NCBI GenBank assembly: GCA_023014365.1
Contig: JAEBUN010000009.1
Span: forward strand, 1,302,001-1,366,000
Direction of reading: 5' to 3'
Source of the DNA: Lepiota brunneoincarnata
Taxonomy: Eukaryota > Basidiomycota > Agaricomycetes > Agaricales > Agaricaceae
Length of the DNA: 64,000 bases
Each line of letters starts with the position of its first letter. Position 1 is the stretch's first letter. The notes below the pieces were generated by a model that did no database searches, was not told where the DNA came from, and was given only the letters and a program-made list of their open reading frames with translations. Positions 10,948 to 20,615 of the stretch are shown here, one piece after another. A program made the translations under genes and the position numbers.

Positions 10948-12171
10948 ATGACTACAAAACAAACAGTCCTAGTACTGCATGGGTGAGTATGCTTACTATA
11001 ATTTGTGTTCAGAAGAAGATTGTTCAAGTCGATTTGCGCTTTAGGTATGCTCAGAATGCCCATATCTTCAGCAGGAGAGTAAGCCAAGCTTCCAAAAGTC
11101 AATCGCAGCGTTAATTGGCTCATTTCATGAACAAAAGCTAGGCGCTCTGAGGAAAGAAGCCAAAGACGTCGAATTAGGTGCGCCAATCCGTCTCGCGCCG
11201 GGGTCATGCTATGAGCAGCCGTGACAGTGTTTATTGACGCACCACTCGTTCTCCAACCTGTTGATCTTGCTGTGGCCCACTGCCGCACTCAGCCCTGAGG
11301 TGCAACTCAATGAACAAGCATCCCCACAGGAACAGGATCCCTACTCTTACACCACGCGGGTGGTGGAGGCCGAACCCGGAGCGGACGAGAGGTATAGGAT
11401 TAGCGGAATCAATTGCTGTTGTTCGGGAAGTGTTAAAAGAACGGAGGTTTGATGTGAGTATTCTTTCTAGTCTATCGTCGATTTTATAGGAGGTGCTGAT
11501 GGATCTCTTGAGGGCGTTTTCGGGTTTAGGTGAGGGCCATAAAGTCGGGCACAGAGCATTTTGCTCATAAGGTTTTCAGCCAAGGTGCCGCGTTTGCTGC
11601 GATCATTTCTGCGTTGCTCGAGAAACCACATTCGTATCCGCCCTTTTTGGTCGACGGGAAGCCACCGCATCCGCCGTTGTAAGTCCCAACTTTCGCCACT
11701 CCTTCGCCAAGGTCCGACTTGATCTAATGATTGGTTCTACAGTAAATTCTGTATAGCGGTGTCGGGATTTAGACTTATCGACCCCATCTGCGATCCTCTC
11801 TTTGTGCCATCGTACTCGACGCCTACACTCCACATTATAGGGAAGAACGACGTTGTCGTGATCGAGGAGAGGTCGCGGAAGCTCATAGAGGTTTCGAGTC
11901 AAAAACGCATAGTGGAACATGAGGGAGGTACGTTCGTCCAACCATATTGCTGTTCATGGTACGACTGTGGACGTCATATTGCGATCATGAAGGACACTTC
12001 GTCCCGTCAAAGAGCGATTGGCGCAAATTCTTGGCTGAGTTTCTGAGGAATCCATTTGGTGATATCCCCCCACCTGGTTTGCTTTCGGTTTCGGCCCCGC
12101 CCTCTGGGACTGCTACACCTACAACAACGGTATCGGTTACCGGACCTAGCCTGTTCATGCCTACCACGTAG
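10948..12171 (+). CDS. FSH-type serine hydrolase, tandem copy 2, with frame breaks in exon 4
   Basis: Same family and exon plan as copy 1. Exons begin at 10948 (ATG; QTVLVLHG), 11045 (YAQNAHIFSRR) and 11138 (LGALRKEAKDVEL); exon 4 starts near 11229 (VFIDAPLVLQPVDL). The nucleophile motif GFSQGAA spans an intron (exon starting near 11580). The Asp is in HIIGKNDVVVI and the His in HEGGHFVPS. The end FLRNPFGDIPPPG... stops at 12169-12171. Within exon 4 the frame slips twice: between PVDLAVA and ALSPEVQLNEQ (near 11275), and at an extra T near 11344 before PTLTPRGWW. All motifs of the active site survive, so this may be functional if the slips are sequence errors. Confidence 0.82.
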
Positions 12172-12570
12172 ATGTGAAGGGAGCTGACGTGATGGGTGCT
12201 GTAGATATATGATATATATCAGATCAGGTCAGGGCGTAGAAGGTGAGTGGCGGACCTGAATCATTTTCTCGATGATTGACCTCAGTTCAAAGTTATTTGT
12301 GTGTGATACCAACGCGGAGAATATACTCAATTGATACACATTTTGAAAAACACATGCCGGTGCTTTCAACCGCACCTCAACTTGGCTGGTTCCTCTCACG
12401 ATATGTTATTGAAGCTTAGATAATTTGATAATGGGTGAGCTCCCTGTGCTACCAGCATCTAGGTCAATCAGCATCACAGAAAGTTGGGATTTGGTGCCCA
12501 TTCGACAAGCTGTAGGTGGTTGCGGAGTTGATCATCAGGGACTGATGCTTATGCGTTGAACAGATTTACT
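12172..12570. other. Intergenic region between FSH copies 2 and 3
   Basis: These 399 bp contain the copy 2 terminator and copy 3 promoter. AT-rich repeats (atatatgatatatatc near 12205) are present. No gene is seen. Confidence 0.5.
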
Positions 12571-13881
12571 ATGTCAACACAAAAGAAGAGGGTGTTGGTG
12601 TTGCATGGGTGAGCAAGGATCCAGTGCTCGGGGATGCAAGGTGCTTATGCCGCCCAGGTGGACGCAAAATGGACGACTTTTCAAAGACAGCGTAAGCAGA
12701 ATGCGCCTTTAGTGTTGATTCCTCTTGAATCACCAATGATCAGCTGGGACCTTTCTGCCGAGAGTGCGAGGAGAAGGGAATAGAGCTCGGTGAGTTCTCA
12801 TCGAATAATCAGGATACCCTTCCTGATGATGGTTGATAATGCAGTGTTCCTCGATGCTCCGCACCCCGTAGACCCCGATGAGATCGTCAACAGGCTTGCA
12901 GGCGACCCCGCATTCACGCAGGATAAGCAAATGGATTTACACTCAGCCGAGTTCAAGGAAGAGTTAAGAAAGTCTGAACCTCGTGCTTGGTGGAGCTATA
13001 ACCAAGAGCGGACAAAAGCTCCAGGGTTAGAGGAAACATTAGAGGTGGTGAGGAGAACGTTGGAGAGGCAGACCTTTGACGTGCGTGTACCGCCATTCGA
13101 TGTCTCCCGCCCTTCGAATTACGCAATTGATCTTCTTTAATCTCCAAAATCAGGGAGTGTTCGGATTCAGGTGGGTTTTTTTCTGCTCTCTCGTGTTGAT
13201 CTCGGGTGCTCAAATGGTTGCTGTTGTGTGCAAAAAAAATCCATGGCTATGCTGTTGTCGACTGTATTCTGTCTCCCCGTTCTCGGTCTCCTCGGGGGAT
13301 GGCCGCTATAGTCAAGGCGCTGCACTTGCCGTTTTGACTGCTGCTGTTGTACGTCTTCGGTTGAAAGTGATGGGCGAATTCTTGATAGTGACACTTCAAC
13401 AGTTAGAGAGGCCCCACACCTATTCCTCATTCGTCGGTGATGGTAAAGGATTGCACCTGCCACTGTGAGTTTTCTGACGTGAGGGTTGTTAATTATGGCC
13501 TGACATGGGGTGAAAGACGGTTTTGCATAGCGGTGTCTGGGTTCCGACTAATTGATCCCGTCACGGAAAAGATATACGAGTCCTCGTACAAGACGCCCAC
13601 CGTGCATATTCTGGGCGAGAGAGATAGGATTGTGCAGATGTCGAGGTCACAGCCTTTGCTTGATCTAGGCGAAAATAAAAAAGTGATTGTTCACGAGGGT
13701 GGTGCGTTGCCTTTTTTTTTTTTAGTTTCTCCCGTGGAATCAAGAGTGACTCATGAGCACTTGTGAAGCCCACGTCGTTCCATTAACAGCTGCGTGGATA
13801 GCATTCTACTGCGACTTCATCCAGAACCCGACTCTTGACATGGCGCCGCCAACAGCAAGCTCTGCCAGGACTTGGTCTTAG
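12571..13881 (+). CDS. FSH-type serine hydrolase, tandem copy 3, intact
   Basis: Third and most divergent member of the cluster, reading cleanly through eight or so exons: 12571-12608 (KKRVLVLHG), 12658-12691 (WTQNGRLFKDS), 12744-12789, 12845-13080 (VFLDAPHPVDPDEI...WWSYNQERTK), 13154-13170, 13312-13348, 13403-13464, 13517-13701 and 13769-13881. The nucleophile is in GFSQGAAL, the Asp in HILGERDRIV and the His in HEGGAHVVPL. Its exon boundaries fall at the same places as in copies 1 and 2, which shows common descent, but the sequence is much less similar, so it is the older duplicate. Stop TAG at 13879-13881. Substrate unknown; neighbours give no pathway hint. Confidence 0.88.
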
Positions 13882-14391
13882 CGCATTTCAGGATCACTGA
13901 TGTTGGAGTCAGGGCGACCGATATGTCGCGAGATTCCTACAATCTTATCGATTTGGAGCGAGTGTGCTGCATATGGGAGGGCAACAGATTTGAGTAGATC
14001 TTTCGAGCTTCGCGCGGGAATGGTTCTGAGAAGTTGATTGACTTGGTCATTGCCAGAATTGGCAGTTTACGTTAGTAAGCAAAGTCAGACAAAATACAGG
14101 CAGGAGGAGCTGTTTATGCGAGGGGGCTGTGAGCCTCGAATCCCCCCGGCGATGCCCCTGAGGACGATTAGCAGGGAGGTGACTCAACTCCATGATACAG
14201 TTGGGCGACACGCCCGAGTCAGGAAGTGACCACGTGTGACAGTGACAGTTTGTAAGAGGATCAATAGACGTACACAAAAGATATCCAGCGAGATATTGTG
14301 TGGCTTTCATTTGCACCTCTTAGCACCACGTATACCGGCCCTCTTTGCATTTTGCATCTCCTTTCTTGTCTTTTACGCGTCGTATTTCAAA
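13882..14391. other. Intergenic region upstream of transportin
   Basis: This 510-bp stretch holds the 3' end of FSH copy 3 and the transportin promoter. Short open frames here look random. No element recognised. Confidence 0.5.
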
Positions 14392-17300
14392 ATGTCTACG
14401 TGGAGTCCCCAGCCTGCAGGTCTGGAGGAAATCCTGCGCACCATCCATGAGTCAACGGACATGAACACCACCGTTCAGCGGACCATTACCCAAGTGCGTC
14501 CACAACCCTTGCTCTCCATCCTTGTTCACAGTGCCCATTTATATTCATCCACCCCATCTAGAAACTCAACTCCTTCACGCGTATTCCAGAATACATTGCT
14601 TACCTCGCCTACATCCTCAGCTCGATGACCCAAGAAGAGGATCGTATACGGACCATTGCTGGCTACCTCCTCAAGAACAACTCACGTCTCATCCTGCAAG
14701 CCCCACCCGAGGTTGCAGAGTATGTCAAGTCGGCTGTCCTCCAGGCCTTCCACGACTCGTCGATCATGATTCGCAATGCTGCCAGCCAAGATATTGTAGC
14801 CTTCCTTGGTGTTCTCGAACCCAGGAACTGGCCAGAGTGCCTCCAGCAGCTGGTGACCGCGTTGGATTCGACCGATTTAGATCGGCAGGAGGTAAGCGAC
14901 CCTTCAACACGTAATATTCTCGGCTTGGGGGACACCTCTTCCACTCGTGTCCCCCGCACACACTTATTGTCTTCCCCCGTTCCATCACCATCGCTTGCGT
15001 ATCAAAGGTTGCTAAAAAATGTTCTAGGCTGCGTTTAACGCACTCGAAAAGGCCTGCGAGGATTACCCCCGCAAGATGGACGTTGAAATTACCGGGACCC
15101 GGCCTCTCGATTACATGATTCCAAAGTTTCTCATGCTTTCCGAACACCCCTCGGCCAAGATGCGGTCGCATGCAGTGGCGTGTCTCTCGTACTTTGTCCC
15201 AATAAACTGCCAGTCCCTTTTCGTGCATATCGACGCCTTCATCGCATGCCTCTTCAAGCGGGCATCCGACGACGATCCATCGGTCCGGCGCCATGTCTGC
15301 CAAGCTCTCGTCCTCCTTCTGGCGGCTCGGCCAGAGAAGCTTATGCCGGAAATGTCTAACGTCGCGGAGTATATGCTCTATTCCACCAAGGACAAGAATG
15401 AGAACGTCGCCCTTGAGGCTTGCGAGTTTTGGCTTACGTTTGCTGAAGACGCTGATCTTGCGCCTTATCTACACCCCCTTTTGGGCAAGGTAGCGCCTGT
15501 GCTTTTGGACTGTATGGTTTACGGCGAAGACGACCTTTTATGGTTAGAGGGGGATGCAGAAGATGCTGCCGTTCCAGACAAGGAGTCCGATATCAAACCC
15601 CGCCATTATGGAGCTAAAGCTCATGGCCTAGAACGAGACAACCCCGCCGATCCTAATGCTGCTCAAAAACCCCGCGTTGGTGCCTATGGAGAAGAGACTA
15701 TTGATTCGGACGAAGAGGAGTATGACGAGTATGATGATGACTTCGCAGATGAAATGTCGACGGAATGGAACCTCCGCAAGTGCGCGGCGGCTGCACTTGA
15801 CGTGCTTGCTGTCAGGTTCAGCGGTGACTTACTCAATGTCCTGCTTGGACCCCTGAAAGAGAAACTGTGGAGCCAGGATTGGTTACAACGAGAAAGTGGT
15901 ATTTTAGCTTTGGGAGCTATGGCAGAGGGTACGTGATGGTGTCTCGTTCTATCATAACGTTCCTTACGTGTCGCCACAGGGTGCATTGAAGCTATCGAAC
16001 CCCACCTCCCCACTTTGATCCCGTACCTCATCAATACTTTGAGCGATCCCAAGGCTAGTTCCCCCGCCTTCTGTTTGCGCTGACTACTGATCGTTCCTTT
16101 AGCCTCTTGTACGCTCGATTACATGCTGGACTCTTGGCCGATATGCAAGCTGGTGCACTCAGCCTCTGTCAGATGAGCACAAACGACTCTATTTCATCCC
16201 TACTATGGAAGGTGTACGTGCTCTAGAGCATGAGTCGATTGATTGTGGCTGACGTGGGTGTTTCTAGCTCCTGCGCATGGTATTGGATAACAACAAGCGC
16301 GTACAAGAAGCAGGTTGCAGTGCCTTCGCCACTCTTGAAGAGGATGCAGGCCCTGAACTTGCTCCCTATTTGGAACCCGTACTAAGGAATCTGGTCTTCG
16401 CCTTCGAGAAGTATCAGCACAAGAATATGCTGATTCTCTATGATGCCGTTGGCACCCTTGCTGATGCTGTTGGTCGTGCGCTGGCAAACCCGACCTATGT
16501 CGAAATTCTTATGCCCCCATTAACCAACCGATGGTCCAAGTTGAAGGATGAGGATGAGGATCTGATCCCGTTGCTAGAAGTGCGCATATATCCATTGATC
16601 GAGGAGGTGGTATCGAACCTTATCTGACCATAATTTCAGTGTCTCGCATCGGTGACGATTGCCATGGGCCAGGCATTCTTGCCCTATGCTGGACCCGTTT
16701 TTGAACGATGCAATCACATCATTCACCAGTCGCTACTTCAATACCAGGCCTTCCAGCAGAACCCTGATCTGGACGAGCCAGGAGGATCATTCCTGGTTGT
16801 TGCCCTCGACTTGCTCTCTGGCCTCACTCAGGGTTTGGGCATGGGTTTGGAAACGCTCATCACGAGCAGCAATCCAAACATGCTCAGTTTATTGACTTTC
16901 TGCTTAAAACATCCCCAGGCTCCTGTCAGGCAATCTGCCTATGCGCTTGTCGGCGACATGGCCATGGGTTGTTTTATTTTGTTGCGGCCACACATGCCAG
17001 GCATCATGCAAGAGTTGATCCAACAGCTTGACCCAGAGCCCAAATTTGAGTTTGTCAGTGCGTCGAATAACGCTGCTTGGTCAGTAGGCGAGGTCGCATT
17101 GCGATATGGCAGGGGTGAGCGTCTTCGGCTCCGCAGACGACGTATTCCCTAATCATGTTTTTTCCACGTAGATGAACCTGAGTTCCAGCAATGGGTCAAC
17201 CCCCTTATCTCCCGTTTGATCCCTATTCTCTTACATCCCAAGGCACCGCGGAGCTTGCACGAGAACGCTGCCGTGTCAATAGGTCGTATCGGTCTTATGC

Positions 17301-17680
17301 ATCCAACACTCGTTGCACCTCATCTGCCTGAATTCGCCCAAGCATGGTGCCAGGCTCTGTATGAGATTCGCGACAATGACGAGAAAGACTCTGCTTTCCG
17401 TGGACTGTGCACATTGGTGCAGACAAACCCTGCTGGCATTACTAAGGCAAGTCCCTTGACATTCGCGGCTGGTGAGCTTACGACCTGATCAAAATTACAG
17501 AGCTTACTTTGGTTCTGCAATTCAATTATCCGCTGGAGTCAACCCTCACCAGAACTGAACAATATGTTCAGCACCCTTCTCCAAGGCTTTAAGCAGCATG
17601 ACGAAGCAGGATGGGGATTGCAAATGGCCTCGTTTCCGCCTGTTATTCGGGATCGTTTGGCCGCTCGTTACGGTGTCTGA
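14392..17680 (+). CDS. KAP104: Transportin / karyopherin beta-2 (KAP104 orthologue)
   Basis: HEAT-repeat nuclear import receptor for PY-NLS cargo such as hnRNP proteins, released by RanGTP in the nucleus. The protein follows transportin-1 end to end: start [29 protein letters not shown]...[12 protein letters not shown], the acidic H8-loop region ([17 protein letters not shown]), [53 protein letters not shown]-like middle, [15 protein letters not shown], and the C-terminal RLAARYGV. Exons: 14392-14493, 14562-14891, 15028-15928, 15980-16053, 16103-16213, 16268-16579, 16640-17114, 17172-17446 and 17501-17680. No frame break occurs in 3.3 kb. Two introns use GC instead of GT at the donor (16054 and 17447). 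Confidence 0.97.
16054..16102 (+). other. GC-AG intron 4 of transportin
   Basis: The exon ends GATCCCAAG and the intron begins GCTAGT, ending CCTTTAG. Splicing here joins DPK to PLVRSITCW exactly as in the family, in phase 0; no GT donor gives this join. Confidence 0.85.
17447..17500 (+). other. GC-AG intron 8 of transportin
   Basis: The exon ends ATTACTAAG and the intron begins GCAAGT, the consensus GC donor, ending AAATTACAG. The join gives AGITK-SLLWFCN in phase 0, matching the family. Confidence 0.88.
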
Positions 17681-18439
17681 AATGCACATTCGCTGCTTGG
17701 GTTACACTTCAATCATAAACGAATCGCGGTCTATTGCCCTCAATTTCCCATGACGTGACATGTACCAACTCTCGCTATCTGTTTCTCCGTGTGCTTTCTC
17801 TTTTTTGGTCTCATGCATCTGGATCTTTTTTGCCCCCTTAGTAGCAGTAGTCGTGTTTCCATCTCCACCCTTTCCCCCCTCTATCCCATTTCCTCGAAAC
17901 CCCCCACAACTACACTATCCCGTCCCGACTTCATTCTTCATTTTCTAACGGAATCCTCCCTTTTTTTTAGTAGTTAGTAGTATGTAGCCTTGAGCCTCAT
18001 GTCAGCAGGACAAATGCCGATTCGCAATAATTTTTCCGTGATACCTGGCTGTCCTCTCTCATCTTATATCATTTTTACGTAGCATTAGTAGTTAGTAGTT
18101 ACATAGTAGTTAGCTAGTAGTATAGTTTATCCCAACTTTCCCTCATCCTCTTGCAAGTAGATACGAAACTTTTGTCGCTTCTTTTCCCCATTTATGGGTA
18201 TTCAGGAGTGCAGATAACGACGAGAACATTTACGCTCTTTTGTGACTCAGCTTGCATTTTTGTTGACAATACCCTGCCCCTTATGTAGCATCAGCCCCAT
18301 CCGATTTGCAGAAAAAGAAACAGGATCGCTGTATATTCAGGAAAGCAGAAAATATACCTCGAATTGAAAGAGTATGTATGCTATACAACTATACCAGGAA
18401 AAATAGAGCAGCCTCCTCCAGGTATCACCCGCTCGGGGA
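17681..18439. other. Convergent intergenic region rich in TTAGTAG repeats
   Basis: This is a 759-bp space between the 3' ends of transportin and the lectin gene. It is pyrimidine-rich at 17760-17960 and has scattered copies of a TAGTAGTTAGTAG-like motif (17970-17982, 18083-18122). These are probably 3' UTR sequence. I see no gene. Confidence 0.5.
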
Positions 18440-20127
18440 TCAGAAGCGCTTCCCATCAGCAAAAGGTCCACCAAATCGCCCACGGCCACCATTATCAAAC
18501 ATCCCACCACCACCACCACCAAAATTCCCGCCACCGAACCCACCATAGCGTTGTCTGCGCTGGTAATGTCTCCAGCCGTACACGCCACCACCCACAAGGC
18601 CGAAAAAGAGGACGAGTTTGAAGAAAAAGCCAAACCATGTGGATTCGGAAGAGTCACCACGCCAGACGCCTGGCTTTTGCATTTTGTCGCGTTGGGAGTC
18701 AGGGGCGGAGAGAATTGCAGAGGAAGCTGATACGGAGATTATGCTGAGGTGTGTAGGTGAGCTTGTGCTTCGTTATTTTGGGGAGAGCCTGATGGATACG
18801 CACTCGTGTGCATCAGAAATGTCACCTGTCATTGCGCTAAAACCGAGGAAGGGGTTCGCGGGGAGAGTGATATTCTGTACGGAGAAACAGTCGGACCAAT
18901 CATCCCCTGCGAAGGGAAAAAAAGAAAAAGGTGAGTAAAAAAGGTCAGGTAGAGGCCAGCGGTAGACTTACAGGCTTTGTATTGCACCTTGACAGTCGAG
19001 CAACTCGCCTCTGATATATGTGACTTTTAGTTTAGGTGGCCACGTTTGTTCGGCGAACGTTGGCCTACAACCGATGAGTTCCGAGAACCTAGGAGTCGAG
19101 AGACAGAAACTTGCCGAGCATGCACCAATGGTTTGCCCTTCGCCGTCGCTGCCGAAGTCATAGCTGGTGGTGCCGTCGTTAAGGAAACCAGAAATGCGGG
19201 GAAAGGAGTATGAGTGGCGTGCGTTCGCGTAACTGAAGGTTTGATGAGTGTTTTTGTTGTCCAAAATAGGTGATGCAAAAGAGCCCTACGTATCGACAAT
19301 GATGGCCAGACCATTGAAACGGTCTGGGGGGAAGGGAGATGAGTTTACAAGAAAAAGCTGGCTTGGAAGGGAGTTGGTCCGACCTTTACTACCAAAGACA
19401 GGGCCGGGTTGCGTTCGCTCGGTTGTGAGCCAGAGGGCGAGTCCATCGCCAAAGAGATGAGTAGAGTCCCCTGAAATCTAGACGGAAGTAAGCCCCAGTT
19501 TCTTTTGCGGACAAGTATAGCTTGACTTTGAACTCAGTTTCAATGACGAAATTGTGGGGCGTCAGCGCTAGACGCGACCATAGCCAACCCTATGTAGGAG
19601 ATTTTACAAGTCGTTAGCGAAGGCTGTATCCTGACAGGGTACACCGCACCATTTGAGATGGCCGATTTCGTGTCAGTCGTATATGCTTGTTGGTGTTCTG
19701 TGGGTTGGAGTTGGTACAGCAGTACCCTTCAAGTTGGATGACTATGACGTACGATATAGGAATCTGCGCCAAAGTCCCACCACCTAGGGACTGGTGTCAA
19801 TGGCCCACCTCAGTGAAAGGGTAATAAGCGCACCTGTTCTGCAGATCTTGATCAATGTAAGGAGCGTATATTGAATGCGTTCGGAGGTTTACAGTCTGGA
19901 AAACACGAGTTAGAACTCTGAAGCGATATTAAAAACATGAAGGGCCAGGTCGAGGAACCGGTCTTTCATCCTTCTCTTGAGTGAAGGAGAACCATTGAGC
20001 CCACAAAATAAGAAATTGTGCCCACCCTTTCGATAGTACGGTTTCCTAGCCGTGCACCGACTTCACCCACCGCAGGTGTAACACCCCAAACCAACGACCA
20101 GAGAAGGAGGCCTGGGAGCGAAACCAT
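18440..20127 (-). CDS. VIP36/ERGIC-type L-lectin cargo receptor, with extra bases in two late exons
   Basis: Type I membrane lectin of the early secretory pathway that binds high-mannose glycoproteins between ER and Golgi. A signal peptide starts at 20127 (MVSLPGLLLWSLVWGVTPAVG). The lectin domain follows: THSIYAPYIDQDLQN-RWWDFGADSYI, GDGLALWLTTERTQPGPVFG, NGLAIIVDTYANARHSYSFP, YDFGSDGEGQTIGACSASF. Then SDCFSVQNITLPANPFLGFS, a membrane segment (WFGFFFKLVLFFGLVGGGVYG) and a Gly/Phe-rich cytosolic tail. Exons are 20127-20026, 19895-19834, 19783-19753, 19697-19650, 19589-19527, 19477-19384, 19323-19290, 19232-19105 and several more. Near 19034 (ACC-T-AAACTA) and 18996 (GAC-T-GTCAAG) one base is extra relative to the family reading TKLKVTY and VKVQYKAW. 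Stop TGA at 18440-18442. Confidence 0.9.
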
Positions 20128-20615
20128 ACTCGAGAACGTCTGAAACATGGTTAAGAAACCAGCGTCGAATGTTCCTTGGAATGTTGACCGTCTATTTTGT
20201 GTGTAGCGGAGAAAATGAGCAGGTAATGTGTGCAGCAAAATGTCGTGCGTGCCACGATATTGAGTCACGTGACTTCGTAGGTCCTTGCCTTGGCACTTCC
20301 GGCATTTTTGTATCCTCTCCTCATGACCACTCCCACGGCGAACTTATCGATTTACACAAGTGTATCCTGCGCCGTCTCTGCCTTGCATGGCGCAGCACTT
20401 CCCGAGCGCCTATCCATTAACCATTGTGATGTTAAATCAAGGGTTCTTTTTATCCATCCATATCGGCAATAGCAACACGTTCAAAGCATACAACATTCTC
20501 CTTTGATCGAAGCGCCGAGGCTGTGGCCTTTGCACATGCCCAGCAGGGATTTTTTCTATATATATCACCACTGGGGCTGTATATCCCTTACTTGCACAGC
20601 CCACGGACTCGCCCC
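20128..20615. other. Divergent intergenic region between lectin and STAND gene
   Basis: These 488 bp serve as the promoter zone for the minus-strand lectin and the plus-strand NACHT-like gene. A TATATATA run at 20556-20565 lies about 50 bp before the ATG at 20616 and could be that gene's TATA element. No other gene is recognised. Confidence 0.5.

Noticed and set aside
19233..19289. In-frame TAG in the lectin gene
   Set aside because: It lies in a normal 57-nt intron (GTAGGG...CTTCAG) whose removal gives the conserved VDTYANARHSY.
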